Positions 10,845 to 23,013 of a stretch of DNA of 64,000 nucleotides are shown in pieces. Source of the stretch: Hermodice carunculata (lineage: Eukaryota; Annelida; Polychaeta; Eunicida; Amphinomidae); contig OZ026617.1 in NCBI GenBank assembly GCA_964020975.1, forward strand, positions 29,597,859 to 29,661,858, written 5' to 3'. The translations under genes and the position numbers were made by a program. The notes under the pieces were generated by a model, which saw nothing but the letters and a program-made list of their open reading frames with translations, was not told the DNA's origin and did not search any database. Position 1 is the first letter of the stretch. Each line of letters starts with the position of its first letter.

Positions 10845-13800
10845 CTTATGTTTCCATTTTTGCCGACAGGTCCAGCCTTCTGTATCTCGGTGATGGTGTA
10901 ATGGCTCGACGGAGTGCTCTTTACCCGGATTCCCAACCCCAAGATACTCTTGAATACATCGATTTGAAAAGGTCCATCTTCACTTCTTTTCTGATGATTT
11001 ACGATAGAGAAAGAATACTTTGTACCTAGTCCTGTACTTATGGGTGTTGATAGCGGCCTAATGGAACTAAGACTCAGACTCGTCCTTGGAGAGAGCTTTC
11101 TGTCATAAATTGATTGTCCGGCATGTGTGTTGTTGGTTTCCTTTTCTGCATCTGTATTTGGAGTCTTTCTCTGCAATAACATACTTGTAGATAAACTTGT
11201 GGGTTTGCTTAAAGAGCTTCCCAAAGGTTTAATAGTGGGAAGTGTTGAAGATCTGAGAGAAGGTGAGGTTCGAGGCAATGTTGATAAAGGTGAAAGAGGT
11301 CTCCTTGGGGATAATGGCGAGAGAGGCTGAGGCGACAGTCTCCCAGGCCTGGACAACTCCCCTTTCTTCCCCTCATATGGCCTGGGAGTGGTTAAAGTCA
11401 ATGTGGGGCGACTCTGATTTGTTCTCTCCATGTCTTCAATAGTATCATCCACACAATTATCACTGTTCACTTTTGCACTATCCAACTCGAAATTTGTTGT
11501 ACTGACACTCGGTGTTTTGTCAACGTAATGCAGCTCAACTTCACGTTGCGTATAGTCCCCTGAGTCCAGCTCGGCCTGTGTATCTGTGACAGTAGCCTCT
11601 TTCACTTCACTACTTGGCACGAAGGGGGGAACATCTGGTGGCACATCTGACTTGACAGCCAATCGCAGATTGTCCTGTGAAGACCCAAGAACCTGTACAA
11701 AGTCTGACCGATCTCGAGCCTCTTCACTTGAAGTACTACCATGTGTTTCCACAATGCTGTCACTGGGGCCCACTGTACTATCAGCACTGACTACACTTTG
11801 ACCACATGTCACAACATTTATACTGTGACTACCTGCTGTCGGCCGCACTGTGTTCATAGCCACATTGTAGGTGCTGTGGGCAATATCAGACATAACTAGT
11901 GGTTGAGCCTGGTCTCCCACACCTTGCAGTGAGGTCACGCTCCCAACATCTGTTACTACAGACTCCGGTGACACGTTTTTCATAACTTTGCCTCGTTCCG
12001 TTGCCACTTTGGCCGCCAGCTCTCCCATGTTCATATTGACGAGATTATGATAGTGTACGTCCAAAGACACTTCGGTAGAATCAGAAAATGCACTACATAA
12101 GACAGGCTGCTCTGTTTTTTCTGAGTCCTCCCCAGAGCTGTGAAAAGTTAACATTTGTGGTGCATCATCAATTATTGGTGGTGGCAGACTGTCAACATAA
12201 GATGAACCGACTGGCTCACCCAACATCTGTGTGGGCTGTTTTACTTTTCCAGGAATGTTGTAGTTACGGTCAAATTGTTGTGGCTTTGAGTCGGACATAT
12301 ATAGCTCAGCGGGAGACAGACGTGGTGCATGTGTCAGTGCCAGTGGTGAGGGAGGAGGAGTGGATGGGGACCCTGGGGCTGCAGGTCCTGGAGAGTCGGT
12401 CCCAGGTACTGGGGGAGGGGGGATGGCTGGTAATGGTGGAGGAATATATTCTATGTCAAACACCAAGGAGCTCTGCTCTGAGAGTTTTTCAATTAATTCA
12501 ACACTGTCCAGGTCATTCTGTGATGGCTGGTTAGGAATCCCTTTGCCAGCAGATTCTGACAGTTTATGACTGGATTGGATCCCCTGGGGGCTGTATGAGC
12601 GTGCCCCCTCACTGCGGTTAACCCCACCATCAGTCAGCGTGCTTGTGTCTGTAGCAGGCTGTGACTCGCCCACAGAAGCATGTTCCAGCAGGTTGTCGAC
12701 AGGTGCTTCAGTAAAGCCCCTGGCTATAATGGTCACACGTTGATTGTCCCCTAGCACTGGTACAGCCATTTCACTCTGCCCAACACCAGACATATCATAA
12801 ACAGTCTTCTCCACTTGCCTTGGTGGCTGACCTTCATGACCAGTTTCCTCTCCTTGCCTGGGTGGCTGACCATCATGACCAGTCTCCTCATCTTGCCTGG
12901 GTGGCTGACCATCATGATCAATTCCCTCCAATAACCTGGGTAGCTGACCATCGTGATCAATTTCCTCTACTTGCCTGCCTGGCTGACCATCCAATTCTCT
13001 CTCCAGTTCCTCAAAAGGTTCCATCAGTGCCTTGTGCAGTATGGTATTAGGGGACATTGCCTGCTGAACTTGACCAACTGATATATAACGATTTGTTGTG
13101 TCAATAAAAGGAGCACTGTTGTCTATGGATCTAACATCAACATTCACTTTAAGTCCAGTAACATCATTTGAATCTGTCAAATGTGGATTTTCTGCAGACT
13201 GATGTATATCTGAGTCCAAATCATCCAGTATATCATCCAGGTAGGTGACCGGGACATCCTCTGAGGGTTCTACCCCATACTCAGCACTTTCAGCTGATGT
13301 TACAGTCACGGTATTCACAAAATTGACAGGCACTTCTATGTTGTCATTGTTCTCTGGTGAAATCATAAAGTCCATATCGTCAATGACAGGTGGGGCCACA
13401 GTGGGCGGGGCAGTGCTTGGTATAGGGGGCGGGGCAGTGCTTGGTATAGGGGGTGGGGCAGTGCTTGGTATTGGGGGTGGGGCAGTGCTTGGTACAGGGG
13501 GTGGGGCAGTGTTGGGCAATGGGGGTGGAGCACGGCTTTGAAGTAACGGAGGTGGCACCTCATCATCAGAGAGTGCCATACCTGTTGTCTCATCCTCTGA
13601 CATTGCCATACCTGTTGTCTCTTCATCTGAAAGTTCTATCCTTGTGACAAGTTTTCCTTGATTGGCGTTCAAAGGTGCATCTACTGGGAGTCCATTCTGC
13701 CCTGCCAAGCCGCGACTGGGCTCCAGCCTCGACTGTTTACCTGGAGCAGCTTCTCCGACACCGGCTGACATTTTGAGGTCAAAGGGGTCGTCCTCCTGAT

Positions 13801-14383
13801 GAATTAGAACTGTGGTTATGATTTTTGCATCACCGGAACCCGGTTTGGAAGCATGAGTATGTGTACGTTTTTCCTCTGAAACCGAACTAGTGTTTTTCAA
13901 ATTTTTGACAGCTTCTTCTTCCCCAGAGGATGTGATTTCATAACTGTCCTGCCGAGGCACAGGGTAACTTGGATTGGCAAATGCCAACTTTACATTAGTC
14001 TGAGCAAATACCTGATTATGATGCAACTCCTTCTGCACCTGGTACATATCATCCACATCGATGTTTGATAGGATGTTCTCCGCATCGGGTAAGCTCTCAA
14101 ATGATTGATAATCACTGTCCTTTGAAGAGAAATCAGCTTTGTGGTCTAGACTAGTATCACTTGATGTAAGTCTTTCACTTTCACCAGTGAATGTGGAATA
14201 GTGTTCGACTGGACCTTGCCTTAAGAGATAAAGAGTAACTTCCTCGGTCTGTTTACGGAGTATGTTCATACATTCTACTTGTGAGACTCCCTTGAGATTT
14301 TTCCCATTGCAGGACAGCAGTCGGTCGCCCACTTTAATCTGACCATCCCGAGCACAGGCACCACTCGCTAAGACACGTTTTAC
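10845..14383 (-). CDS. Large internal exon of a multi-PDZ scaffold protein (linker plus two half PDZ domains)
   Basis: This is an open reading frame of 1,179 codons plus two bases, by far the longest in the window. Residues 1-55 form the second half of a PDZ domain: VKRVLASGACARDG, then the helix/strand motif VGDRLLSCNG, then a C-terminal helix and a strand ending VTLYLLR. A low-complexity, probably disordered linker follows. It has a PPPxPSTA repeat at about residues 280-330, a roughly 15-residue repeat (DGQPPRQ-type) at about 464-534, a second proline cluster (PPPLPAIPPPPVPG) near 641-684, and a Ser/Pro-rich stretch near 1010-1080. The last 47 residues begin a second PDZ domain (FQIDVFKSILGLGIRV, then KAGPVGKNGNI). 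The exon starts in phase 0 after a pyrimidine-rich TTTTGCAG and ends in phase 2 at AAG/GTGAGC. The upstream ATG at 14428 lies in the intron and is not the start. PDZ domains bind C-terminal peptides of membrane proteins; the polyproline runs could bind EVH1, SH3 or profilin. Orthology is unresolved: PTPN13/FRMPD2-like and PDZD2-like proteins are candidates. Confidence 0.9.
12787..12990 (-). repeat. Coding minisatellite (45 bp) in the PDZ linker
   Basis: Five units of about 45 bp encode a 15-residue repeat, DGQPPRQxEETGH-like. All units stay in frame with no stop, unlike the non-coding arrays around it. Confidence 0.8.
13395..13545 (-). repeat. Coding 24-bp repeat (polyproline) in the PDZ linker
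   Basis: About six units of 24 bp encode PPPIPSTA and variants. Proline-rich octads of this kind resemble EVH1, SH3 or profilin ligands. Confidence 0.8.
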
Positions 14384-14404
14384 CTGCAAAACATAAAACG
14401 AGTA
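14384..14404 (-). other. 3' splice acceptor of the PDZ exon
   Basis: Read on the minus strand, a T-rich stretch ends in TTTTGCAG immediately before GTAAAACG. Cutting here places the PDZ residues VKRVLASG in phase 0. The 15 upstream residues open in the same frame have no PDZ character, which supports the cut. Confidence 0.8.
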
Positions 14405-15250
14405 TCTCATGATACCATAGCATTCCAAAAAGACACCTATTTATAGCACGCTGAAGACTGGAATATGTGTCACTTTTTGTACGAATGACTATAAATCATA
14501 GAACGCGTGAAAAGATGTCATGCAACCAAAAAAAAGATATAATTTCAACTCATACTTCGACTGCTGGCCCAGAGTGAGTGCATAGGTAGGCAGTCAGGCA
14601 TGCCATTGTCACAATGTTATGATGGTAAATACCCATTTGGTCCAGCTTTTGGCACATTGGTTTTTTTAAGTGGCCAATCTATGCCTTCAAAGGACATTCT
14701 GTAAATAACTATTGAAAAACCTATAACCTGGTAGTTGTTATACCTGATTGTAGGAACCCTTTCCATATAGCTCATTATGACCCTTGCTTACACATGTTAT
14801 ATGCTTGCTTGCTTGCTTACCTCAGTTTTTAAACTTTTCAAATTATTTTTGAGATCCTCAAAAGATCAACAACTTCAAACAGACAGGTGTTGTCCTTAAA
14901 CACTGACCCTGCTTTGTAAATATATCACAATTTTATGCCAAAAATTCCTCTGAATGGCTCAGCACTGAAAAAAAATTCAATTGTAATTGAATGTTGCCAA
15001 AGCTATTTCCCTCTGAGCCAGAAGTGTTGAGTATAGTAATTATCTGGTCAACATGCATGAGGCAGTTTTCCTGACAGAATCTTTCTGCACCTCTCAATCC
15101 TAGCGTAAATTCTGTCAAAGGGACAATTATTAACAGGGTGCAACTTTCTCATCAGGCAATTTTTTATGGTATGGTAATAGACTTGGATAAATGCCAAGTT
15201 TAACAAACCTCGTTCTGCCACCTGTTGAGTCATACAAGTTAACGCTCAAA
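14405..15250. other. Probable intron upstream of the PDZ exon
   Basis: No preceding PDZ half-domain exon could be recognised here. AT-rich sequence without repeats of known family. Confidence 0.5.
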
Positions 15251-15252
15251 AC

Positions 15253-15312
15253 GTTAATTCAAGACTGAGTTGACAGCTTTCCTTGGGACACTTTGTGGAC
15301 ATTGCTGTTGAC
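15253..15312 (+). mobile_element. MITE fragment with collapsed palindrome
   Basis: TTAATTCAAGACTGAGTTGA, then CAGCTTTCCTTGG, then GCTGTTGAC preserve only the outer arm sequences of the common palindrome, with the inner arms lost. Confidence 0.45.
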
Positions 15313-15473
15313 TAAGACTACTTTGTGCTTCGGACCAGACTTGCAAGCTGTTATTTCAATGAAAGGTATCTTCATGAGGAATTTGAATGTTTTAACCATT
15401 ATATGTTTAATGGTAATGAGAAAGCGACTTTAGCCATGACTATAGCACCTTAAGGGTTAAAATAATCTTCTAT

Positions 15474-15600
15474 GACATCATCAGTTAATGCTGCCCTGGT
15501 CAGAATAAGTATGAGTCAACAGCTTTCCTTGGCATGGCTTGGGTGCAATGCCTCCAACCCAGGCAAAGGAAGCCATTGACTTTGATCACGCATTTATGAA
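15474..15600 (+). mobile_element. MITE fragment with eroded palindrome
   Basis: ATGAGTCAACAGCTTTCCTT, then GGCATGGCTTGGGTGCAATG, then GGCAAAGGAAGCCATTGAC are the common palindrome with several arm mismatches. TTAA-like ends are not clear. Confidence 0.5.
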
Positions 15601-15821
15601 AGGTCTTATTTTTAATTCTTTGTAAAAATGTTTTCTATTTACATGAAATTTAATTAAAAATAGTAACACACTTGGCAATTTACATCCTGTGCATTTGGGC
15701 GATTTGAACAGGAAAGTGTTAAAAACGAGTCACCACAATTCACAGCTGATATAAATAGACAAAGCAAAACTGAAATGATCACATTCAAGTCTTTCCTCCC
15801 TCAAGTTGCTAATTATAAAGG

Positions 15822-15912
15822 TCTTGGTTAGTGGTTTTTGCAGTGCCTGGCAAGTGACGCTACAGATGCCTTGCGGCATCACCTGCCCAGTAATGCAAAA
15901 ACCATTGACTGT
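15822..15912. mobile_element. Family D-like palindrome fragment
   Basis: GTTAGTGGTTTTTGCAGTGC, then CTGGCAAGTGACGC, and TGCAAAAACCATTGAC form an eroded version of the family D palindrome. Confidence 0.5.
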
Positions 15913-15919
15913 GCACTGG

Positions 15920-17530
15920 GCATCTTACTACAGTTTATTTTTTAAATGAAGTGTCGATTCATAGAGAATTGGAATATGCCACTGGCTAAAAATTCTAGAT
16001 GAACATCTACAAAAATGTGGGACTGATGTGAATGAGCACCATGTCCGCATGGGCCACATTGTAAAATTACAGCCAAATGGGTGCATATGGTCTTAAAAAT
16101 GACAAATTATCCTCATTAAAAATAGTTTCCACTAAAATTTTCATACAATACAATAACTTAATTTAAATAACCTTAACAGCTCTAAGGTGTAAAAATTGAG
16201 ACAATGCAGCTGGAAATATGTTTTTTAAAGTTTAAATTTTAAAAATTAAAAAAATTGAACTTTGGCCATTGTGTGAGCTGAAATGGGAAAAACATGAAAC
16301 ATAAATTACAGTCAATAACTTATCGCTATGGTGTCGCCATTAATAACCAACACTGGTATGTACAAAGGTGCTATGTGTACACAACATTTGGAAATGTGCT
16401 TTTCTTTTTTTGCTTGTTTATTTTCATTTCTTTGTTTTGTTTTTTAAGGCATCATTACAGATCCACACAAACAATTTTTATGACTGTAATGCTTTTTGTT
16501 TTGAACTAATATTACTAATAAAACATAGACAATACACAAATGACGAACTTTTGCAGTACAATTTGAAAACCAATGTGCCATGATGCATAACTAACTTTAT
16601 AAAAGTGACAGCATGCTGACAGTTATATAAGAGACAAATACTTTGGCTTATACAACCTTGCATGCAGGGCATATATGCTAAAGTTAGAAAATTGTGTAAT
16701 TATAAATCCAGTTTTGAGGTCTCATCATTTGACCTTGCATCTCATGATAATTATGAAACACAGATGAGTTGCTGTAATAGATCTAATGAGGATCCCCCAT
16801 CTGGTGCTCATGTAGCAGTTATCTTTTGCCTGCTGGACCAACCATGTTTGGTAGAAGTACATTTCTGACCTGTGACACACATAAAATCAAATATTTTGCT
16901 AGTCTATAATCACGTGTATACACAATGCCAGGTAAAGAATCCCTACCATGTCCACCTAGGTTTATTTTGAATTTAAGCCAGTACAGCAGCTGTGACAGTG
17001 AATTAAAGGCCCAAGTGTCATCTGATCATGTTATACTATGGCCAACCATGATAAAGGTAGTGGTACCAAAAATGATAATTCTAGGTCCTTACTGTTGCTG
17101 ACTGTGCTATTTGGGCTAATAAAATAATTAGCTGATCAGAATATCATAGCATTCTTTGCATATGCAAATAACCCAGAAGGGGGTGAGGGTGGGTACCCTG
17201 GCATGTTGGTACGAGTATTAATTTTGCCTGTTACAAGGACCAGAAAACAAGGAAATTTAAAAATAATGGCTGCTACAAAGTACAGAAAATAAAGGGGCTT
17301 CCAGCATGCAAGTAGAGTAAGTAATATTGCTCAGTATGGAACATGTACCCTGGCTTTAACCCCCAGCAGTAAATAATGTTGCTCAGTATGGAAAACCCCT
17401 TAACCCCCTATAATACAGATGTGAACAGTTACACATCAGGCGCAAACTAGAATATACTGCTGTCCCTGCCTACAGCGTACCTCATTGCATAAACACAAAT
17501 CCACTGGGTAGGATGCTACAAAGTTCTTCA
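15920..17530. other. Unassigned sequence
   Basis: AT-rich, no ORF with recognisable content. A short near-repeat (GTAAATAATGTTGCTCAGTA-like) occurs at 17315-17390. Confidence 0.5.
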
Positions 17531-17532
17531 GA

Positions 17533-18000
17533 TCATACTCTTATCCCATTGTATATCCCATCATAGCCAAGTAACATGTTACAATTTAAAGTACAAAAAA
17601 CATTTGAAAGATTCATGTATATGTTTAACGGTATTTCACACTTATCTATTTGCAGTGGTATTTTATCTTTGATTTCTATTACAGCATACTCGGTGGAGTG
17701 ACCCTCTCTATAACCATATTGGCTCCGGTAGTATAAGTTACTTGTTCCTAAACATTGCTGGATTTGATCAAAGATGACAAGCTCCAATATTTTTTATATA
17801 GCTGGTAATGTCAAGATTGGCCTGTAATTGTTGCATAGAGATTCATTTCCCTTTTCACACATCGGTTGCACTATATAGCAATTTTCAGTTTGTATGGGAA
17901 AATCAGTCATAATCATCCCTCCAAACTGGGACCATGTCATATCATTTGACGGCATTATGAGTTCGAGATTATAACTTGAAAACAAGCTACCCCGAAGAAA
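17533..18000 (-). mobile_element. LINE (non-LTR retrotransposon) reverse-transcriptase fragment, dead
   Basis: On the minus strand the reading frame gives CEKGNESLCNNYRPILTLPA, then LVIFDQIQQCL, then SQYGYREGHSTEYAVIE, then CEIPLNIYMNLSNVF. These are reverse-transcriptase blocks 1-3 of Jockey/CR1-type LINEs (usually KKGD..NYRPISLLP and QFGFR.GHST). The frame is interrupted by an in-frame TAA just after LPAI (around 17794). The usual DLSKAFDTLDH motif has decayed to NLSNVFCTLNC, losing the catalytic Asp. The FADD box is absent because the copy breaks off near 17533. Related but weaker sequence may extend to about 18140. Confidence 0.8.
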
Positions 18001-18144
18001 TATATTTTTGCTTTTGGGAAGTCATACTTTGTAACAGATATAACATGTACAAACTCAATGGCATCCATTTTTTTGTGGAAATATGATGATAGTGATGTGA
18101 TATACAAAACTTGGTTATTGATCTCCAAGACCACCTGTAACAAT

Positions 18145-18888
18145 TAAGAGACCACATTTTTTACTGTGATGCAAGACGTGTACGTGACACCTCAACGCAT
18201 GGTGAGGTACATGTACATCACATCTACCTACAATAGTCTTAATGTTCTAGCTGTCTTAGATGTCATACATCAAACAGAAGTTGTTGACTCAAGTAAATTA
18301 AGCATCCGGCCAGTCTGCTGCTTGTATGCAACAGATGGTCCGTCTGACTCACTTGTACAGCTTAATCTTAATTGTTTCAATCATCATCATCATTACCGCT
18401 TTATAAAAAGACTACCGCCCTTGGTCTAATTGGCCTTGATGACGGACATTCCCTGCATTTCCCACACTACAAGAAAAGCTATTACAGAGGATTTTTAGCA
18501 AGTCAGATTATCCTAAATGTATGTACTTTGTTCTCTTCCTCTAAACCTTCCGGGACTGGTCGACAGCTATTTCCTGCACATTGTCGCCATCAAGGATAGT
18601 AACGAGAAAATTAAGTAAAAACTTAAAGGCAGATGAGAATTTATATCCGGACACTTTCAGGTGATTTCAGCAGGCAAAAGTAAAATGAGGTTTGCACAAG
18701 ATTGCATCTTATTTCAACATATTTGACACACTCAGGTTCAATACAGTGAACACTGGTTTGACATTCTGAACACTTAATATTGCCTAACCATAATATTAAC
18801 TTTCTAAAAAAGGCATTCAGATAACAGATTACCCAGGGTGACCACAATCATTTTTCCTCAATTCTGCAATTTTACAATTTCCATAATT
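18145..18888. other. Unassigned sequence with one dispersed block
   Basis: The block GCATTCAGATAACAGATTAC, then CCACAATC, then TTTTTCCTCAATTCTGCA at about 18810-18870 recurs at 44905-44960, marking another dispersed repeat of unknown class. Confidence 0.5.
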
Positions 18889-18889
18889 A

Positions 18890-19680
18890 TGTTGTTATGG
18901 TCATGCCATCCCCTTGTGCACCACTCAGAAGACCTTGAAGATAAATACTTTACAGTTTCAAAAAAAAAATTGTAAATACATAGAGGAAGCTGGTCCATTA
19001 TAAGATGCATCTTGGACAAAAATTTAGTAAAGCTGTGGTCAATTTCTTTGAGATATCAATGTAACATTATCAGGGTTGACGCCACTCAGACTACCTTCAA
19101 ATAAATAAATTAAAAGTTTCATAAAAAATTAAGAAATAATCAGAGGAAACCAGTTTTAAATAGTAACCTTATCCATCATCAGATACATCTCTGATAAAAT
19201 TTTGTTACAGGTGCGGTCAATATTTTTTTGGACATTGCGGTCACATCATCAGGGTTGATGCCACTCATACAGCTTTCACATAAATGCATTAAAAGTTTCC
19301 TAAAAAGGTAAAAAATAATTAAAAGAAGCTTGTTTTAAATAGGAACCTGGTCCATTATAAGATGCATCTCCGAAAAAAAAAAGAGGTAAATCTGCGGTCA
19401 ATATTTTTTGAGATATCGTGGTAACGTCATCAGGGTTGACGCCACTCAGACAGCCTTCAAATAAATACATTAAAAGTTTTATAAAAAGTTTTTAAAAAAT
19501 CAGAGGAAGCTGGGTTTTAATAGGATCCTGGTCCATCATAAGGTCTTTCTGTGACAAAAATTTGGTACAGCTACAGTGAATATTTTTTGAGATATTGTGG
19601 TAATGTGGACAAGAGGGACGGACGGATGACGCACTAGGGGACACCAATACCCGCCGGCCCTTTATTAGCAGGTATACATG
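18890..19680 (+). mobile_element. Tandem-core element, family G copy 1
   Basis: Four diverged units of about 180-190 bp, each running from a GACGCCACTCAGAC-type motif through TTCAAATAAATACATTAAAA, then AATCAGAGGAAGCTG, then CTGGTCCATTATAAGATGCA to TTTTTTGAGATATCGTGGTA. A single tail follows (GACGGACGGATGACGCACTA, then CAATACCCGCCGGCCCTTTA). Tandem core units plus a unique purine-rich tail resemble bivalve pearl-type (Helentron-like) non-autonomous elements; this classification is inference. Confidence 0.65.
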
Positions 19681-20169
19681 TAAATTATTTTGAAAATTAA
19701 AAAAATTTTACAAATATTAACAATGAAGACCATGGTCCAGGTATGCTCCACCAGATTTCACTCAGGTGTCCATATTCCAGCTCTTTTCAGGGAGTAAGAA
19801 GTGCTGTTACCACCAGGCGGCTTATTGTACATACATAACTTCTCAGCTTCAGAAGCGGGTAACACCTCAATCAATGGTAACCTGGCCGGCAGGCCTGCCT
19901 CACAGAGATGAAAGAAGAGCTAATTATCATATGACTACTGAAGAATGATATCACAGCTGAAGAGCCCACTCTGGAAGTAAAAAGTGGCTCCCTTTTCACT
20001 TCCTTTTACCTTAAAGTGAACATTCACACACACACACACAAAGTATGCGTTTTCAAAAGATTATGATCTCAAGATTTTTTTTTTTTTTAGTCTAAGGCAA
20101 GGACATATATAAACAAACACTTCTTAGATCAGAAATTAAAATGTATCATTAAAAATACAAAAATCACTG

Positions 20170-20762
20170 GCACCTAACCATTTCAATTCACTTCCTGGAG
20201 CCCCCACCAAAGCTAAATCCCCTCCAAGTTTTAAGTTAATCTGGCGAAGGGTTTTGGAGAAGTTAAAAAGGTGAACTAGCATCGCAATCCCCTTTGGCTT
20301 GGACAGTGATCAACAGTGAAGTGGGCATTAATCGACAAGTACCAGAACCAAAAAATTCCTTAAAGCAAAAATGCACAAAAATTCATTAGAAAATTATGAA
20401 AAAAAATCACAGCACCACTTCTTGAACAAATTAAGGTTTAGGGGTCCCAAGAAGTGCTCCAATGCAATTTCAAAGCAATTGATCCAGTGGTTTTGGAGGA
20501 GATTTTTTCATGATTTTGCCAAAAACTGGACACCCCCCCCCAAAAAAAAAAAAATTCATGTAAAATCCAAAAATCATTGGTGCATGACCAATTGAACAAA
20601 TTTGGTAGAGATCCACTTAAGATAGATTCCCACCAAGCTTGAAGGAGATCTGGCCAACAGTTTTGGAGAAGTCGAAATGGTGAAATTTGAATGGTCGGAC
20701 AGACAGCATATGACTGACCATCCTATATTAGCTCACTTGACTGACATGTCAGCTGAGCTAAA
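20170..20762 (+). mobile_element. Tandem-core element family F
   Basis: Contains GTCAACAAATT-type core sequence in diverged form (GCACCACTTCTTGAACAAAT, AGGTTTAGGGGTCCCAAG), then GTGCATGACCAATTGAACAA, then GAGATCTGGCCAACAGTTTT. It ends with a hairpin (TTAGCTCACTTGACTGACAT with TCAGCTGAGCTAAA). A C run followed by an A run lies at 20533-20552. Confidence 0.65.
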
Positions 20763-21154
20763 AAAAGAAGATAATTTACTCATTGTTGTTATGTCACAAA
20801 TATGTGTCAAGTGTAAACAGCTATCTGAGGTTGTTTTCAATTTTTTTTTTTTATTTCGTTTTATCTTTTTAGTTTGATAAAACCATGAAGAAGTGAGTTC
20901 CCTATAATTGTTGACCAAGTTACATTTTCATTTCTTATGACAGAAATATCTGCCTATGCAAAAGTTAATCTTCCTCACAAAAGTTAAAGCTTGGTAGCTG
21001 CTCCCAAGCCCCCCTCTCATGGAACACTTCATATCTTTTTAACATCGTCATTTCATAATATTAAGACCCAGGCCCTTTTTCTGATAAATTGACTTGTACT
21101 TTAAGACCACCTGCACTATTGGACCCTCTCACTGCACTATGGGGATGGTCTTAA

Positions 21155-21388
21155 CCCTTTCCCCCTCAAACCAGCCAAAACCAGCTGGTGGTCAAATGTC
21201 GTCTGCTTCAGTGTTTTCAACTAATTCCAACAATAATGAAAAACAAGTTAGACTGAGAATTGTAGATGAGCCCCATCAAGATCACTTGCCCCAGGTCAAC
21301 AACTTTCCTTGGCAAGAGTTGGGCACTTAGTGCCCAACTCATGCCAAGGAAAGTTGTTGACTCAAGTGTCAATTCAAGGGGGAAAGGG
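21155..21388 (-). mobile_element. piggyBac-type MITE, family B copy 1
   Basis: A complete 234-bp element flanked by TTAA on both sides (21151-21154, 21389-21392). Its inverted ends are CCCTTTCCCCCT and AGGGGGAAAGGG. It holds a 67-bp palindrome (21295-21361) with a single arm mismatch. It is inverted relative to the copies at 40.8 and 50.1 kb, with the stretch AACCAGCCAAAACCAGCTGG at the left. Confidence 0.85.
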
Positions 21389-21394
21389 TTAAAA

Positions 21395-22440
21395 TAGCAT
21401 ATTTGATTGTGAACAAGCATGAAAGGGATAATGGATTGTGCTGACAAGGGAACATCTTATGGCTGCAGTCACAGCACTAGAGTACACTATACGTAAGTGT
21501 GTGTGCTTCATTGCAATGGTAAGTTTACAGAAGTTTCTACTTGGTATGTTGGTGGTTAAGAGCTGGCCGTCACAGACTGGTACTGAGTCACACAGCTATT
21601 TCATGCAGCATAATGAAACATATATCAAAAGTTGTAGGTAGTTATTTTTTGTTTCGTTTTCCCAGTCCTGCTTTGATAAACCTGTCTGTCCCAGACCGAT
21701 TTAATTTGTCAATACTTGCTCAAGTTTACCTGTGGAAAACTGCAGGTAGAACGTATCTGACCTCTTCATGTGAAGAAAGTAGGGACTTTGCCCTGCTGGG
21801 ATGATGCCAAGGTACTTTTATTTACTCTTTCCCACCCCAATATATAAAATGCCATCTGCTTGATATTTTTTACTTAGTTTTGTCATGCACCCAAAGTTTT
21901 TTGACCATTCAGGAACTGTCTAAGACGTATCAGGACCACATGCACTGTGTCAACATCTTTTCTTGCTGTAAAGTGAACACATCGCACCTAATTGTTGCTA
22001 CAAAAACCTGTTGACCAATTCCTATTCGAAGCAGGACAAGGTCAAGCAATTTATAGGTCTAGGGCAGCAATCTCATCATGCACAGCAATCCCATCATGCA
22101 TTCACAGCAATCCCATGATGCACAGCAATTCATAGCAATCCCATCATTTTAGACTAATGTAATCCATAGATATTACATCCTTGCCACAACTTATTCATAA
22201 ACAATTTTATAAATTTGCTCACTCTGTACTCAACATAGACAATCCTTTAGGGAAGTTATGTGCAATGTTGATTATGAGATATATTGCAACCAAAGCTATT
22301 ATTCCTGGTTGGAATGGCAAAATTGACAATCACAAGTCATGAGTTGGACACCGAAAGCGGAAGAGATATTATACTCTTTGAATTACCTCATGCACACTAT
22401 GTTAGATAGTTACATCAAGCCATGGTCAGATGAATGTATT
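21395..22440. other. Unassigned sequence
   Basis: Apart from the short tandem repeat at 22060, nothing recognisable. Confidence 0.5.
22060..22148 (+). repeat. Short CAGCAATCCCATCATGCA tandem repeat
   Basis: About four imperfect copies of CAGCAATCCCATCATGCA. Confidence 0.7.
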
Positions 22441-22444
22441 TTAA

Positions 22445-22651
22445 CCCTTTCCCCTTTCACTTAAGAATAAGTCAGTAGCTGTAATTTCCATGGCATGGGT
22501 TGGGTGCATGCCATGGAAAGTTGTTGTCCAGGGTACTGCAATCTTGACAGATCTCATCTGCAATTTTTTTTTCATTCTTCTGAAATTACTGTAAACTGAA
22601 GCAACCAACCTTTGACCACCAGCCAGTTTTGGCCTGTTTGAGGGCAAAAGG
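22445..22651 (+). mobile_element. piggyBac-type MITE, family B copy 2
   Basis: Flanked by TTAA at 22441 and 22652. It begins CCCTTTCCCCTTTC and ends GAGGGCAAAAGG, with the family stretch CTTTGACCACCAGCCAGTTT near the right end. The central palindrome is shortened (CCATGGCATGGGTTGGGTG to GCCATGG). Confidence 0.8.
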
Positions 22652-23013
22652 TTAATTGATCAGCTGTCTTTTCTGGGCCTTCCTCAGGACTTCCATCTGA
22701 TTGTTCCATTGGTATATATTTACTGATTACAGCCTGTGTGTGTCTTAGTAATTACTCCCTGTATTGTCTGATATAATTATAATCACTGTCTCACATATGT
22801 ACCTTTTTAAGTAATGAAGTTTCCACAAAACATTATTCCAAGAGTAGCTACTGAAGTCACCATAGTTTTATAATATATGAACCCTAATCTTTCCCAAATT
22901 TTTTGTTTTCTTATTTTTTCCTTTATTTTCCTTTTTCTTTTTTTGAACATGTTTACATGAATACATTTCACCTCATGCTGCCAGAAAAGGGATTCTGCAG
23001 CAGCCCACCTTAA

